Assembly (NCBI GenBank): GCA_016081115.2
Contig: CM071936.1
Span: 84,869,943 to 84,933,942 of the forward strand
Direction of reading: 5' to 3'
DNA from: Rehmannia glutinosa
Lineage: Eukaryota > Streptophyta > Magnoliopsida > Lamiales > Orobanchaceae
DNA length: 64,000 nucleotides
In this document: positions 21,224 through 32,853 of the stretch, piece by piece
Numbering within the stretch: position 1 is the first letter of the stretch
How the letters are laid out: each line of letters starts with the position of its first letter
The notes under the pieces: model-generated
The model's database searches: none
What the model saw: the letters and a program-made list of their open reading frames with translations, nothing else
Told to the model about the DNA's origin: nothing
Program-made: the position numbers and the translations under genes

Positions 21224-22068
21224 ACCATATCTCCCTATTTAAATATGTATTTTATTATTATGCATGTTTTTATTTATGCCAAATTATCCAAATGAGTTTT
21301 CAAATATTTATTATTTAAGGTCTTCAATAAATATTTGTGTTTTTAATTTTTTTTAAGGAGACCTTGTATGATGCTCATGTATTCACAATGATTTATGTGA
21401 TTTATCATCTCATTTAAATTTTTGATATCTCTTATTGTCTTAGCCTACACTTTTATCATTATAGTGTGTGCAAGATTTGTTTGAGAATTGTGTAGGGTAT
21501 ATATATTTCTTCATCTTCATCAAGAGATGCTAAAACTATCGAGGTACGTTCACTCGTATTATTTTTAGCACTCGATATCCTTCATGTCGTATAATCATGT
21601 GCTTGTTTTTCAAAATACTCCATAGAATCTCTTAAGTGCCCTCAAATGGATTTGTCGATTTTTATGAAAAGGCACTCGCAATCATGTTTTTATCGAGTCT
21701 CTCATATATTTCTTGGATCGTACACATTTGATATAATCTATGGTTGCATTTTTGCACACTTTTAAAACTTTTAGGTTGAAAAATCATATTGTGAAATACT
21801 TTGGAAAATTGCTTTTTGGGGTCTGGTCAAAATAAGGGGGTCGACCGGTCGCCCTATATAGCGACCGGTCGAACACACCCCTGACCGGTCGCCCTAGAGG
21901 TTTTCTTTTTTTAAAACCCGTATGTTCTCAGTTTGCAGAAACAGATTCAAAATCACCCCAAACCCTTGCACGCGATTTTTATCCCCCTCTCACTAGAAAT
22001 CTCATATCTTCAACAAATCTTTTGATTTTTGTTGCTAATCTCCTCTCTTGTGCAAGAATCTCACATCC
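21224..22068 (+). other. Sire-2 spacer between gag and second ORF
   Basis: AT-rich, no pol motif seen. GACCGGTCG-type palindromes cluster at 21,838-21,895 (GTCGACCGGTCGCCC, GCGACCGGTCGAAC, CTGACCGGTCGCCC). The AACTATCGAGGTACGT phrase is shared with Sire-1 (12,761). The pol-less arrangement is thus common to both copies. Confidence 0.7.
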
Positions 22069-23412
22069 ATGGCTCCTCCAAGAAATTCTACCGATCGTAA
22101 TCCAAACCCTATGCGAAGAAAAGGCGGAGAAGGAACTTCAAATGTTCGCCAAGACGAGGCCGAGCAAAGGGAAATTAGAGCTACCCAAAGGAATGTGGCT
22201 CAAGAGCACGATGAAAATCTAAATCCCCAACTTACCCGGGCCCAAATTGCCGAGCTCCGTGGTACTATCTCGCTCGACAATTGCCGTTGGGCCAAGAGTA
22301 AGAAATCTCTTATTCCTCAAGATCCCCGTCCCGCAAATGTGTTTAATTTTGTCAATACATATGCGGAATATTATTTTGACAATTTGGACTTTGGCAATAA
22401 GTCGATTGGGCGTACTAAGACATGTCAGTTTGGCACTTTTTTGGGTGATTATCCGACTATTAAGGGATTTTTTTAGAATCAAGGATGGATATATTTATGG
22501 GAGCATCCGTTTGTTTTGTATGATGATAGTGTGATTTTACATTTTTATGCGAATTTATGGATTGAGTATGACGATCAAAGAAAGCCCGTTGCTATGAATT
22601 CATTTGTTAAAGGTTGTCACTTTAGGTGGACTCCGAATGATATATGTCGGTTATTGCATGTTCGGGAAGGAGGATGGGATTACTTTGGTTGCACTCATTG
22701 GAATGATGATATGTTTGGTGTCTCATTGGAAGAATATAAGATTTATTTGGGTGTTTGGCCGAAGTATTCATTGTTGTCTATGACTCTTGAGAACAGAATT
22801 ATTTCTACAATTGTAGCTTATTGCATTTGTGGAAAATCTGTGAAATTGCCGAGCAATATGGATTTCTTCTTGACATACAAAATCGCAAAAAGGGAATTGC
22901 TCAATTTTGGTGTAATTTTGATTCAATGCGTCATTGAGTCAATCACGCAGAGGACTAAGAAGTTTGCTATCGGAAATTGGATTTGCAAACTTCTCTTGCA
23001 TTCGGGTTTACCATCATTAGAGTTTAATTCGAAGATGATTCAAGATGACTTTGATATCGACAATATTTTGCAAATTGTCCGAATGCGTAATAGTATACCT
23101 ATACGCCCTACAAAGACGGTAAGAGGGAGACACCAAGGATCTTCATCCCAAAATCCCGATGATATCTTTGATGATGAGGAAGCCGAAAGATTGGCTTCGG
23201 GTGAAGAACAAGGCAATCCGGAGGGTAAAACCGGTGCCCAAACTTCTCGAGGATCTTTTCAAGCCCAACTCGACGAACAAAGGCTCTACCATGATGCTCG
23301 TTATGAGGCCTTAAGCCAAGAAAATTCTAAGTTAAAGAAGTCGGTTGGAAAGTTGAAGAACTTCATCAAAGACCTCCTCCCTAACGCTTGCTTCTCTTCC
23401 GACGAAGAGTGA
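22069..23412 (+). pseudogene. Sire-2 second ORF, nearly intact (one stop)
   Basis: ATG at 22,069 (MAPPRNSTDRNPNPMRRKG), open to a TAG at about 22,474 (IKGFF-stop-NQGW), then open to TGA at 23,412: about 447 codons with a single stop. Regions: basic and polar N-terminus; LTRAQIAELRG; NTYAEYYFDN; QGWIYLWEHP; ILHFYANLWIEYD; MNSFVKGCHFRWTPNDICRL; GCTHWNDDMFGVSLEEYK; RIISTIVAYCICGKSVKLPS; FFLTYKIAKREL; NILQIVRMRNS; an acidic stretch; coiled coil KLKKSVGKLKNFIKDLLP; and final CFSSDEE. It resembles the plant transposon protein / Athila extra ORF class. No catalytic motif recognised. It is the best template for studying this ORF. Confidence 0.75.
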
Positions 23413-24628
23413 TGCCTTTATTGTTCTATCTTGCTTTATCTTCATGTTTTTTTATTTAAATGTTGTAATGAACTATTTTGACTATTTCTCCTATCTTGCT
23501 AATGAAATTTGGTTGTTTGTTTTTCTAAGGGAATGAACTAGCAAGAGCGCTAGTAGCAAGTGATTGCTTATGATTCGTATTGACTATGGTTTTGATGGAG
23601 TATTTGATGGTAAAAATACTCTTATTTGTGCATGATGGCATTTTTTGATGTTTAGGTTGGTTATTGGTGAAGTATTTGATGGTAAAAGTGCTTCTTTCAT
23701 TTTTGCTTGGTGGCATTTGTAATGTCTTGCTTAGTTGGATAGATTTATCTCAATTGGGTTGAACCCTTGAGAATATGTTCATATTTTGATATTTTGATGA
23801 AATTCATGTATCTATGAGGTGTTTATATTGTTGGTTGAATGATGGTTTGTTGCATTTGGTGATAAAAATTTGCTATTTTTACAAAGGGCTATATACATCT
23901 TCTATATTATTTGATGCCCACCAAGTGTTAGATAAAATGTTTCAAATAAAAATTCATCACCTACATGATTCTCTCGATTTCAAAAGATTTATATATTTAT
24001 AGAGATCATATTTTGCAAATCAAACGAGCTTTTACAAACTTTTATAAGTCATTTGATCAAATATTCCCTTAGCTTTTGGAATTGTTTTTCAATAGCTCGA
24101 TAAATCGGTTAAATTGCGCACTTTGATATGATTATATGATGTTTTTATCGTGCTAACATTCTTTTTTATGATTCCAAAGGGGGAGAAACAGGTTATAAGC
24201 TCATTAGCTCAAAGAAGCTAAAATAAGCTCACGAAAGAAGCTATAAGCTATGGCTCTTTAAAGCCAAAAGCTTTGGATACAAACTAGTCTATTGGATATA
24301 TCTTGGACTTATAATACTTGTTTTATGGTTGCCTTTGACAGGGGTAACTTCAAAGCTCGTGATTTTTTTGGTTACATTGTAAAAAGCTAGAGCTTTTAGC
24401 TTTTGTATGGTTGCTTATTTACTTATCTTGATGTGCATGTTGATAGGGGGAGCTTTTGCTAAAAAAATTTAAAAATCTTTACTCCATTCCTTGTGGCTAT
24501 TTTGTTTGAAAATAAGTTGCTCCTTGTGGCTAGTTATCCTTTACCGGAAAATCATTTTTGCTTTCAACATCGACCTCTTAAAATTTCTTAAAATTGTTTT
24601 GGTTTTTAATCATAAAAAAAGGGGAGAT
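23413..24628 (+). other. Sire-2 3' non-coding region with polypurine tracts
   Basis: No gene. Shares TTTGATGGTAAAAATACTC and GGGTTGAACCCTTGAGAAT with Sire-1. Polypurine tracts AAAGGGGGAGAAACAGG (24,176), GACAGGGGTAACTT (about 24,338, mutated), GATAGGGGGAGCTT (24,442) and AAAAAAAGGGGAGATTG (about 24,615, next to the LTR). Confidence 0.75.
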
Positions 24629-25546
24629 TGTTTGATAAATGTTTTTCTCATAATTTTGATGATTTTGTTTTAAAGTATTTTTACACCAAAACTATGTTTC
24701 AAAATGTTGTCCAAATACTCCCGATCGATATAAAATATTTTTACTAATTTTTCGGAGTATTTCTTGAAGTTTATTTTCGATAAAAATTGGACAACACTTC
24801 TGTGTCAACCAGTACATGGGATCTATGCAAACTCCCTGTACTAAGTTTACAACTGCTCCACCGGTCCAACACAGGGGTCGACCGGGCCGGACTTCGTCGA
24901 CCGGTCACCCCGTGTAAAATTGTGTTTTTATTTTTCAACGTCTATTTCTACGCGACCGGTCGCCCTACCTTTTTGATAGCAAATTTTTAGCCGTTGACAA
25001 CAGACAGTTCTTCCTTAATTTGTGGGATTGATTTTAATTGTATTTTTCTGTAGATTTTCAATCCCAAAGAGGAGCCTATCCATGATCAATCATCTCCTAT
25101 AAATAGAGGAAGATTTGAAGCAACACTATAAGAGAGAATACTACAAAACAAATAGATACACTCAAAGCAAATATTTGTTCTTTCATTGTCTATATTCTTG
25201 TTGTAATAGCCTAAGGTCTTACAGTTTCATATATTGAGGTCTAGGCTTGATTCTTGATTACACTTGCACTCAAAATTGTATTATTCATTATCGAGTTGTA
25301 ATCTTGAATTTTTGTGGTCATCATTCAACACAAGATATCCTTGTGAGTGTTCTTGTGGTAAGAATACACTTGGATGATCTAGGTGTTAGGTGCAAGAAGA
25401 TTGTGGTAATCTTCTTATTGAAGAGTGTGGTGCTCTTTGAAGTGTTGAAGAATTTGGTGTTCTTCAAGGTTGAAGTTTGTGGTAATCTTCACAAGGTGCC
25501 ATTGAGGATTGTGGCAATCTTCAAGAGAGATTGTGGAAATCTCACT
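24629..25546 (+). repeat. 3' LTR of Sire-2, left part
   Basis: Starts TGTTTGATAAATG. Palindrome cluster at 24,870-24,965, TATAAATAG at 25,098-25,106, stem-loop array from about 25,393 until Gypsy-2 cuts it at 25,547. Relative to the 5' LTR, a GC-rich part of the U3 is missing near 24,805. The rest of this LTR is at 32,602-32,853. Confidence 0.85.
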
Positions 25547-27107
25547 TGATCGCAAAATTCTTACCGCAAACGTACGGTGTCAAGTTTTAGTATAGGTTTT
25601 GAAAGTAGGGTTATCGTCTCCACAGGTATTGTTATCAAATTTTATACTAAGTACTATAATTAAAATAGCTTAATTCTATCTAGAAATCGAAAAGAGGTGA
25701 TGATTTATTATACTAAAAATAAAACAAAAATTAAGCTAACAAATGGTTCAAACAATTTATCAAACATGTAGAAGATGAATTCTAGAGGGTTGATTTCACC
25801 TAGTTATCCCCTATGTTTTCAATCCAGTTTATTAATCACAAGTTATCAATTTATAAGCCAATATTCCTACCGTTTATCACTTCCTCTCTCGAGTGCCAAG
25901 TGATTCTAGGTTCCAATTTCTGATTTCGATATCTCTATAAAAATCATAAATTAAACCCTAATATGCTCAATGAATATTCTATCACAGGCTTCAAAAGATT
26001 CATAAATCTCTCGATTCTATGAAACCCTAGGTTGTGCTATTCTATGGCCAGGCGTTCAATTACCTCTCTCGAACGTCAAATCAAACACGCCAAACAATCT
26101 AAACTATTGATCAGATAATCCAGATGCAATCAAATCAAATAGCACAAATAGATAAATAAACATGCGAATTTCATAAACTGGAAATCAAAACACAGGTTCA
26201 AACGTAAGTTACATCAATCCCTTAGAAAAATAGGTTTAGCTCATATTGGATGTACAAAAACTCATGAAGAAATAATTATACATCTCAAGAAATCGATAAA
26301 GAAAAACAAAGAAAGAATTGAGAAGAAAAGAGAAGGAATTCTCTCTGTGTCTAGACGAGAAGTGCCTTCAATTGTTGTTCCAAACCCTAGCTCGGTGTCT
26401 CTTGCCTTGCGTTGTGCTCAAAATAATGTCTGACCCCCTGTTTGTATGTCAGTTATCGTATTTATAGGTGTTAAACCCTCGAAATCCGTCCAAAAAGGCC
26501 TAAAAATAATAAGCCCATGTTCAGCCCTGTTCGGCCCATACCGCACGTTGTGGCCCTTCCTCGCGCGCAACATCGCGTTGCTCGTCGTCCGCCTTTCCTC
26601 GCCGTCCGCGCAAGCAGTTGCAAAAATGGCGTCTTTGCGGTGCGCCCAAATCATTTCGCTATTTGCCGTCGCCGCATTGCACACTTCTTCTTTCCCATCA
26701 TGTCCTTGCGCGGCTAGCAGTCAAGCCGGAAATGAAGCCAGCGCGCTACTTTGTTCCATTACTGCTTTTTATTTTTGGGGCACTGCAGCCCTTGTGTATG
26801 GGCGCTGAAGCGCCAATCAATGTCTTTGTCGTCTTTACTGCTTTTTTACCGGTAGCGGGGTTTTTGGCGCGCGGCGACGCTCGTTCTCGATCGATAATTT
26901 ACCCTTTTTTCGCTTCTAAAATGTGATCTTCACAGTCTAAACACGTTTTTCATCGTTCTTAATCGATTTCGGCTACCAAAATTAGTCCCGACTCACAAAC
27001 GACAACTAATTACATGAATTCGACTCAAACGATGCTAAAATACTCGAAAACACCGCAAAATCCTAGTCTAGAATATTCAATACATTGGTATAAAAATCAA
27101 CTTAACA
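25547..27107 (-). repeat. 3' LTR of Gypsy-2
   Basis: 1,561 bp. Minus strand TGTTAAGTTG..GCGATCA. Contains a GC-rich block (26,520-26,890) and the minus-strand TATAAATA (26,459-26,466). On its inner side it follows a polypurine tract (reverse of ACCCCCAAACTTAGAC, 27,111-27,126). Confidence 0.88.
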
Positions 27108-28910
27108 AATACCCCCAAACTTAGACATTTGCTTGTCCTCAAGTAATTACAGACTCTAAAAACTCAACACAAATGAAGGAAACAAAAATTAAAGACAACT
27201 GACTCAAACGGACTAACTGCAAAACTTCACAACCGAACTTATTCGTCAAATTTCGTTTCACTATCAATCCAGCATGTATTTTCACAATGTGATCATGAAG
27301 GTGGGATGTTCATGCCAACTCCATTTTCATTATCCAGATAGATTCACGCAATTAAGTATTTTCAAGATGATCCATTTTTTTAATAAAGAGATAAGATGCT
27401 TACCGGACTCCATAGACTTGTCTTTCACACTAATCTCCACTAATGTAGGCTAATGTAACACAAAGATCAATAGGACTTTCAAAGCTTGTAATGTGGGCTT
27501 AGGGTAAGGTAGGAAAATATAGGATTAAGTGGCTCAAATCACCCCAACACACAATTATAGCTTCAAATCACCAATTAACAACTACCCTTCACTTTTTGAC
27601 CTCCCCAATGTTTATGAACCTTCAATCCCGCTGATTTTTCTCTTTTTTTCACATTTTTTTTCCGAACCCCCAAACTTATTCGTTTGCATATATGGGGTTT
27701 CATATTTTCTTTTCTCGGGCAATTTCATTCAATTAAATACATACCCTTCTCATCATACCCTTCTCAACCTTCAACATTTTTCTATACTTTGTGTGTATGT
27801 GTGATGGGTAATTAGGATATTCACATTTAGGCTCTGGGTATTAGATTGGTTGCCAAAGAAACGGGTTTATAAGGCTCAAAGGGGGACACTAGGAAAAATA
27901 TAATACAAAGGTAGGCATTTTAGGCTCTGGCTTGTTCAAAGATGGCCTACATCACTTCCTTAATGTTACTTCACCTAGGATTACAAACTATCCGACTCGA
28001 CTCTAGACTCTTCTTTTCGTTTTTTTTTTGACTCAAGACACGACTCGATGAATAAAAATAGATTGCACCCCCCAAAACTTAAAACGACATTGTCCCCAAT
28101 GGAGAGGTGGGATAAAGGACTTTCCTGGTAGCCGAAGAGCGAAGGCTCCTTAAGTCATGTGGTACTACTACGTGTAGGTGGTGTCTCGTATAAGCGCACA
28201 ATGCATCCTGGTGCACAAGCTCGTGGGTGTTGTATACCTCCGAGGTGTGGTCTTGTTCTTCCGATTCGCCTTGGCCCTGGCCCTCTTTGGTTTTGCATCT
28301 TTGTAACCTAGCAAGGTAGACAAGAAAACAAAACTCGAGAAACCATGGAATTCGGTTATGGGTGAGAAATCGACAATCAAAGCCCATACATAATGCACCC
28401 AAGCAGAAATATAGTGCCATGTCAAAAAGATAAGCATAGATATGCAAGATAGCACTAAACAATATGAAATTGTCATTGGGGAATTTTATCAAACACCTCA
28501 TATGCATGAATTTGGGCAAAGATAATGAATGAAATGGATAACTCAATTCAATCCCAAAAATCAACACCAAGCCTAAGTCTAGCATGAGCAACCAATCCAC
28601 AATCCACAAATCAACAACAATTATCCTAGCACTACTACAATCCAACCACACAACAATCACAAGATGGGGAAAAATATGGTGTGTGTGGTGTTATAATGCT
28701 CCTTTGTGAAGATGGAGTGGGATATGTGAGAGTTGCACAAATAAGAGGGGTGGGGTATGATGAAACTTACTACTCCTAAAAATGCAAAAATGAAGAAAAA
28801 ACAAAAACAACTACTAAATTATATTAAAACTAAGAAAGCAATAAAAGGGGCTTCGGTTGCCTCCCAAGAAGCGCTAAGTTTACAGTCTTCAGCCAGACTA
28901 TGTCAGATTA
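27108..28910 (-). other. Gypsy-2 3' non-coding region
   Basis: About 1.8 kb without a credible gene. Reading on the minus strand, an internal G-run motif (GGGGACAATGTCG then TTTTAAGTTTTGGGGGG, about 28,067-28,098) resembles the internal polypurine motif seen downstream of Athila ORFs; Gypsy-3 has one at 51,438. The tract next to the LTR is at 27,111-27,126. The ORF at 28,079-28,660 lacks family similarity and is treated as chance. Confidence 0.65.
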
Positions 28911-29779
28911 TCCTCAAGTTGGGGCTCCAATAGCCATGTTATCCACATTTCCCGTAGAAACTTCCCAACCTCCAATGTTTTCAGCTATATTCCCAACCAT
29001 CTGCTTACCATCCTTGAATTCAAATTTTAGCCTGTTGGTTGGATGGATGGTGAATACAATTTTCTCCTGATTTGCCCGCAATGTTAGCTCCCTCGTTTCT
29101 ACATCGATCAAAGCCCATGTTGTAGCTAAAAACGGCCGCCCAAAGATTATGGGTATTTTCTTCTCCTCGTTCGCGTCCAACACTACAAAATCCACAGGAA
29201 AAACAAATTTATTAATTCTTACCAGACGTCCTCAATGATTCCCCAAGGATAAGCGATGGATCGATCAGCAAACTGCAAAGTTATATTGGACGGTTTCACC
29301 TCCCCGAGCCCAAACTTCGTCACACTGGACCCAAGATCACAAAGTGGTTTCTCAAAGAAAACACCTCCAATAGTACAAGGAATAGTAAATCTCCCTGGAT
29401 CCTTCATTTTCTGGGGTAGTTTACTCTGGACTATTGCACTACATTCCTCTGTCAAATAGATAGTCTCAAAATCTTCCAACTTTATTTTCTTGGATTCCAC
29501 TGGTATTGCATAAATAGGTGATTCTTCGGGAGCAGGCTGAATTTTTGCTTCCTTTTTCACGTAAACTGCATTACAATGCTCTCTCGGATTAACCTCTGTA
29601 TCACTTGGGAACTTTCCCTTCTGCTGCAATGATTTTACGGCTGTAGCCAACTGACCCATTTGTGTCTCAATCGACCTAATATGCGTCTCCATTGTGCTCA
29701 TCTTAGTATTCAGACCATCAATTTGCGCCTCACTCCTATTCATTCGGTTCCTGATCTCTTTGATGAATGAGCCGAGCAT
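28911..29779 (-). pseudogene. Gypsy-2 aspartic protease region of gag-pro
   Basis: Frame 29,779-29,219 has a coiled coil (QIDGLNTKMSTMETHIRSIE) then the retroviral-type aspartic protease: FTIPCTIGGVFFEKPLCDLG with the catalytic DLGS box, LQFADRSIAYPWGIIEDV. A stop follows near 29,219. The fold resumes at 29,195 with DFVVLDANEEKKIPIIFGRP and LATTWALIDVETRELTLR, ending at 28,914. This matches the Athila/Tat protease order (DxG, then IIGRPFLAT). The protease would mature gag. No RT follows. Confidence 0.8.
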
Positions 29780-29791
29780 CTCCTCTAGCGA

Positions 29792-30854
29792 CTACTTCTT
29801 TTCACCTCTGAGTGCATTGGAACTGGATGGGTTTGGATAACCCGGAGGTGGATTCAATACGTTCATGTTGTTGCTATAAGAGAGATTCTCATGATTGCGA
29901 AGTCCCGGGTGGTAGTGAGTTGGTAATTGATTACCCCTGTTATTAAAATCCCGGTTATTCACATAAAGGACTTGCTCGGCCTCGTGAGTGGCAGCTGCGT
30001 GAATGGCTGCGGGTGGGAGCGCGACTTGCTGTGGTGTGTTGCCAGTATTCATGATTGCTAATTGCTTTGTCGGACTCGAGATTTGAGCCGCCAAAGCCGA
30101 CATCAGTATCAAGCTCAAGAACACCGCAATCGGCTTTGGTGGCCGACCTCTCGGAGGGCCATTGATAGTTGTTTGTGGCCATTTCTTCAAGAAGAAGTAA
30201 GGCCTCAGTCGGTGTTTTAGCCATCAATGTACCTCATGATGCCGCATCTAGTATCGTCCTCGTATGCCCATTCACCCATTGTAGAAATATTGAACCCTCT
30301 CGCTACCGCATAACCATGTTGTGGGCATCTCCTCAACAGATCTTTAAATCGCTCCCAAGCTTCGTATAACGGCTCAAAATCAATCTGTTGGAATTGGGAT
30401 ATCTCGCTCTTCAGTTGGAGTGTCTTGCTAGGAGGGAAAAACTTTTCTAAGAACTTTTGAGTCAGATCATCCCAGCTCGTAATACTCCCAGGGGCGAACA
30501 TCTCAGAACCATCGCCAGCCTTATCCCGAAGTGAAAACGGGAAAAAGCCTCAATCGAATGGCCTTATTAGTAACACCATTCATCTTGATGGTGTCGCAAA
30601 TTTCCAAGAACGTGGCCAGATGTGTATTCGGATCATCCACTGGACTCCCCCCAAAATGATTATGTTGAACCATGCTTATGAGGCCCAGTTTCAATTCGAA
30701 ATTATTCGCATTTATGGGTCGCAATTCACCCTGAGTAGTTCTTGTTCACGGTCGGCAAAAAGTAATCCCAGATTGTCCTTTCTGGTGCCTCAGGCTATGG
30801 TGGCACATTCACTACCTGATTTCCGTTGTTCTCATCTTCCCCGCCTTCTGCCAT
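29792..30854 (-). pseudogene. Gypsy-2 gag
   Basis: Likely start at 30,854 (MAEGGEDENNGNQVVNVPP, then a stop). Next come RPINANNFELKLGLISMVQ, FGGSPVDDPNTHLATFLEIC, RLRLFPF, SITSWDDLTQKFLEKFFPPS and EPLYEAWERFKDLLRRCPQH, the Retrotrans_gag pattern of gypsy elements, and a proline/asparagine-rich C-terminus. Stops and frameshifts occur near 30,800, 30,520 and 30,215. The Gypsy-3 gag (48,316-49,440) is a clear relative. No CCHC knuckle is visible, as is common for Athila. Confidence 0.8.
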
Positions 30855-31055
30855 TGCTCGATTCTCTCGCTTTGTCAGCTTCGGATTGCTCGTTGTCCTT
30901 TCAATCTCGGATCAAAAGGAAGCAAATTAATATCTTTTGAATCTCGCATAAACAGATAAGTCAAATGAGAAAAACGAAACTATAATTCCTATATAAGTCT
31001 AGATTAGGATTAAGACTACGTGGTAATAGTATTAGTTTAAAATAGGATAAAACAA

Positions 31056-31073
31056 TCCCCGGCAACGGCGCCA
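31056..31073 (-). other. Primer binding site of Gypsy-2 (tRNA-Asp type)
   Basis: Minus strand TGGCGCCGTTGCCGGGGA, complementary to the 3' end of tRNA-Asp, a few bases after the LTR end GATCA. It is the typical Athila-type primer site and is also found in Gypsy-3 at 48,108-48,120. Confidence 0.88.
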
Positions 31074-31079
31074 AAAACT

Positions 31080-32601
31080 TGATCGCAAAATTCTTACCGC
31101 AAGCATACGGTGTCAAGTTTTAGTATTGGTTTTGAAAGGAGGGTTATCGTCTCCACAGGGATTGTTATCGAATTTTAGACTAAGTACTATAATTAAAATA
31201 GCTTAATTCTATCTAGAAATCGAAAAGATATGATGATTTATTATACTAAAAATAAAAATAAAATGAAGCTAACAAATGGTTCAGACAATTTATCAAACAC
31301 GTAGAAGTTGAATTCTAGAGGGTTGATTTCACCTAGTTATCCCCTATGTTTTCAATCCAGTTTATTAATCACAAGTTATCAATCTATAAGCCAATATTCC
31401 TACCATTTATCACTTCCTCTCTCGAGTGCCAAGTGATTCTAGGTTCCAATTTCTGATTTTGATATCTCTATAAAAATCATAAATTAAACCTTAATACGCT
31501 CAATGAATATTCTATCATAGGCTTCAAAAGATTCATAAATCTCTCGATTCTATGAAACCCTAGGTTGTGCTATTCTATGGCTAGGCGTTCAATTACCTCT
31601 CTCGAGCGTCAAATCAAACACGCCAAACAATCTAAACTATTGATCAGATAATCCAGATGCAATTAATCAAATAGCACAAATAGATAAATAAACATGCAAA
31701 TTTCATAAACTGGAAATCAAACATAGGTTCAAACGTAAGTTACATCAATCCCCTAGAAAAATAGGTTTAGCTCATATTGGATGTACAAAAACTCATGAAG
31801 AAATAATTATACATCTCAAGAAATCGACAAATAAAAAGAAGAAATGAGAAGGAATTCTCTCTGTGTCCAGACGAGAAGTGCCTCCAATTACCGTCACGAA
31901 CCCTAGCTCGGTGTCTCTTACCTTGCGTTGTGCTCAAAATAATGTCCGACCCCCTTTTTGTACGTCACTTATCATATTTATAGGTGTTAAACCCTTGAAA
32001 ATCCGTCCAAAAAGGCCAAAAAATAATAAGCCCATGTTCAGCCCCGTTCGGCCCATACCGCACGCTGCGGCCCTTCCTCACACGCAACAAAGACGCGCTC
32101 GTCATCCAGCTTTTCCTACTCACATTACTGCGCTTTTGCAAAAGATCGCAAATGGCATGCGCGGCAGCCGCCCGTATCATCATTTGCCGCCGCCACACAC
32201 ACACCTGCCGCTTTGCACCGCTTCTTCATCGCGTGCCGCTTCTGTTCCATTCATTACTATTTTTTGGGGCGCTGCAGCCCTTGTGTATGGGCACTGCAGC
32301 GCCAATCAATATGTTGTGCGTACTGTACCGTTTTCAACCCCTGCGCTGCGGCACGGGGTTTTGCATCAAGGGCGCTGTTCTCAATCGATAATATACCATT
32401 TTTTTGCTTCAAAAATGTGATCTTTACCGTCTGAACACGTTTTTCATCGTTCTTAATCGATTTCGGCTACCAAAATTAGTCTCGACTCACAAACGACAAC
32501 CAATCACATGAATTTGACTCAAACGACGCTGAAATACTCAAAAACACCGCAAAATCCTAGTCTAGAATATTCAATACATTGGTATAAAAACCAACTTAAC
32601 A
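31080..32601 (-). repeat. 5' LTR of Gypsy-2
   Basis: 1,522 bp, closely similar to 25,547-27,107. The GC-rich block (about 32,030-32,330) differs more than the flanks. It contains a hairpin, GGCGCTGCAG (32,268-32,277) pairing with CTGCAGCGCC (32,294-32,303). Minus-strand TATA at 31,975-31,982. Confidence 0.88.
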
Positions 32602-32853
32602 AAGATGATGTTGTATTAATTGTGGTAATTAATAAAATCTTTTTTTTTCTTTTTGAAATCTATCCCGGAGATACTGGGGTGGTAGAGGATTAGGCCCTAG
32701 GTGGGTTGAACCTCTATAAATCGACGCGTGTTATTTACTTCTCGCACCTTCATTCTTGCCTTGGCTTGTTTGATTCGAAAAAGAGGGCATAATTGAGAAA
32801 ATAGAGATAATCTATTCACCCCCTATAGATTATCGTAGCCTCTTGGACTTACA
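32602..32853 (+). repeat. 3' LTR of Sire-2, right part
   Basis: Resumes with AAGATGATGTTGTATTAATT as in the Sire-2 5' LTR (about 19,619) and ends TTGGACTTACA at 32,853, followed by TACTT. Confidence 0.88.

Larger units (their letters stand above)
25547..32601 (-). mobile_element. Gypsy-2: Athila-like gypsy with gag-protease only
   Basis: Minus-strand element: 5' LTR 32,601-31,080, primer site 31,073-31,056, gag-protease 30,854-28,911, long non-coding 3' region with polypurine tract, 3' LTR 27,107-25,547. Integrase, RT and RNase H are absent, so it is non-autonomous. The flanks show no 5-bp duplication (TCACT left, AAGAT right). Relative to the Sire-2 5' LTR, about 14 bases of target are missing. 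Confidence 0.85.
18553..32853 (+). mobile_element. Sire-2: non-autonomous Sirevirus-like copia element, split by Gypsy-2
   Basis: 5' LTR from 18,553. The 3' LTR is in two parts, 24,629-25,546 and 32,602-32,853. Target duplication TACTT (18,548-18,552 and 32,854-32,858) is exact. Same plan as Sire-1: gag, a pol-less spacer, second ORF, polypurine tracts. Without Gypsy-2 it is about 7.2 kb. It inserted in the Myb-like ORF of the PIF element. Confidence 0.88.

Noticed and set aside
26446..26926. ORFs of 66-120 codons in the GC-rich part of the Gypsy-2 LTR
   Set aside because: GC-rich sequence has few stops. The other LTR of the same element does not keep the same frame.
28079..28660. 193-codon minus-strand ORF in the Gypsy-2 3' region
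   Set aside because: No recognisable domain, biased composition, and it overlaps the internal purine-tract motif. Treated as chance.
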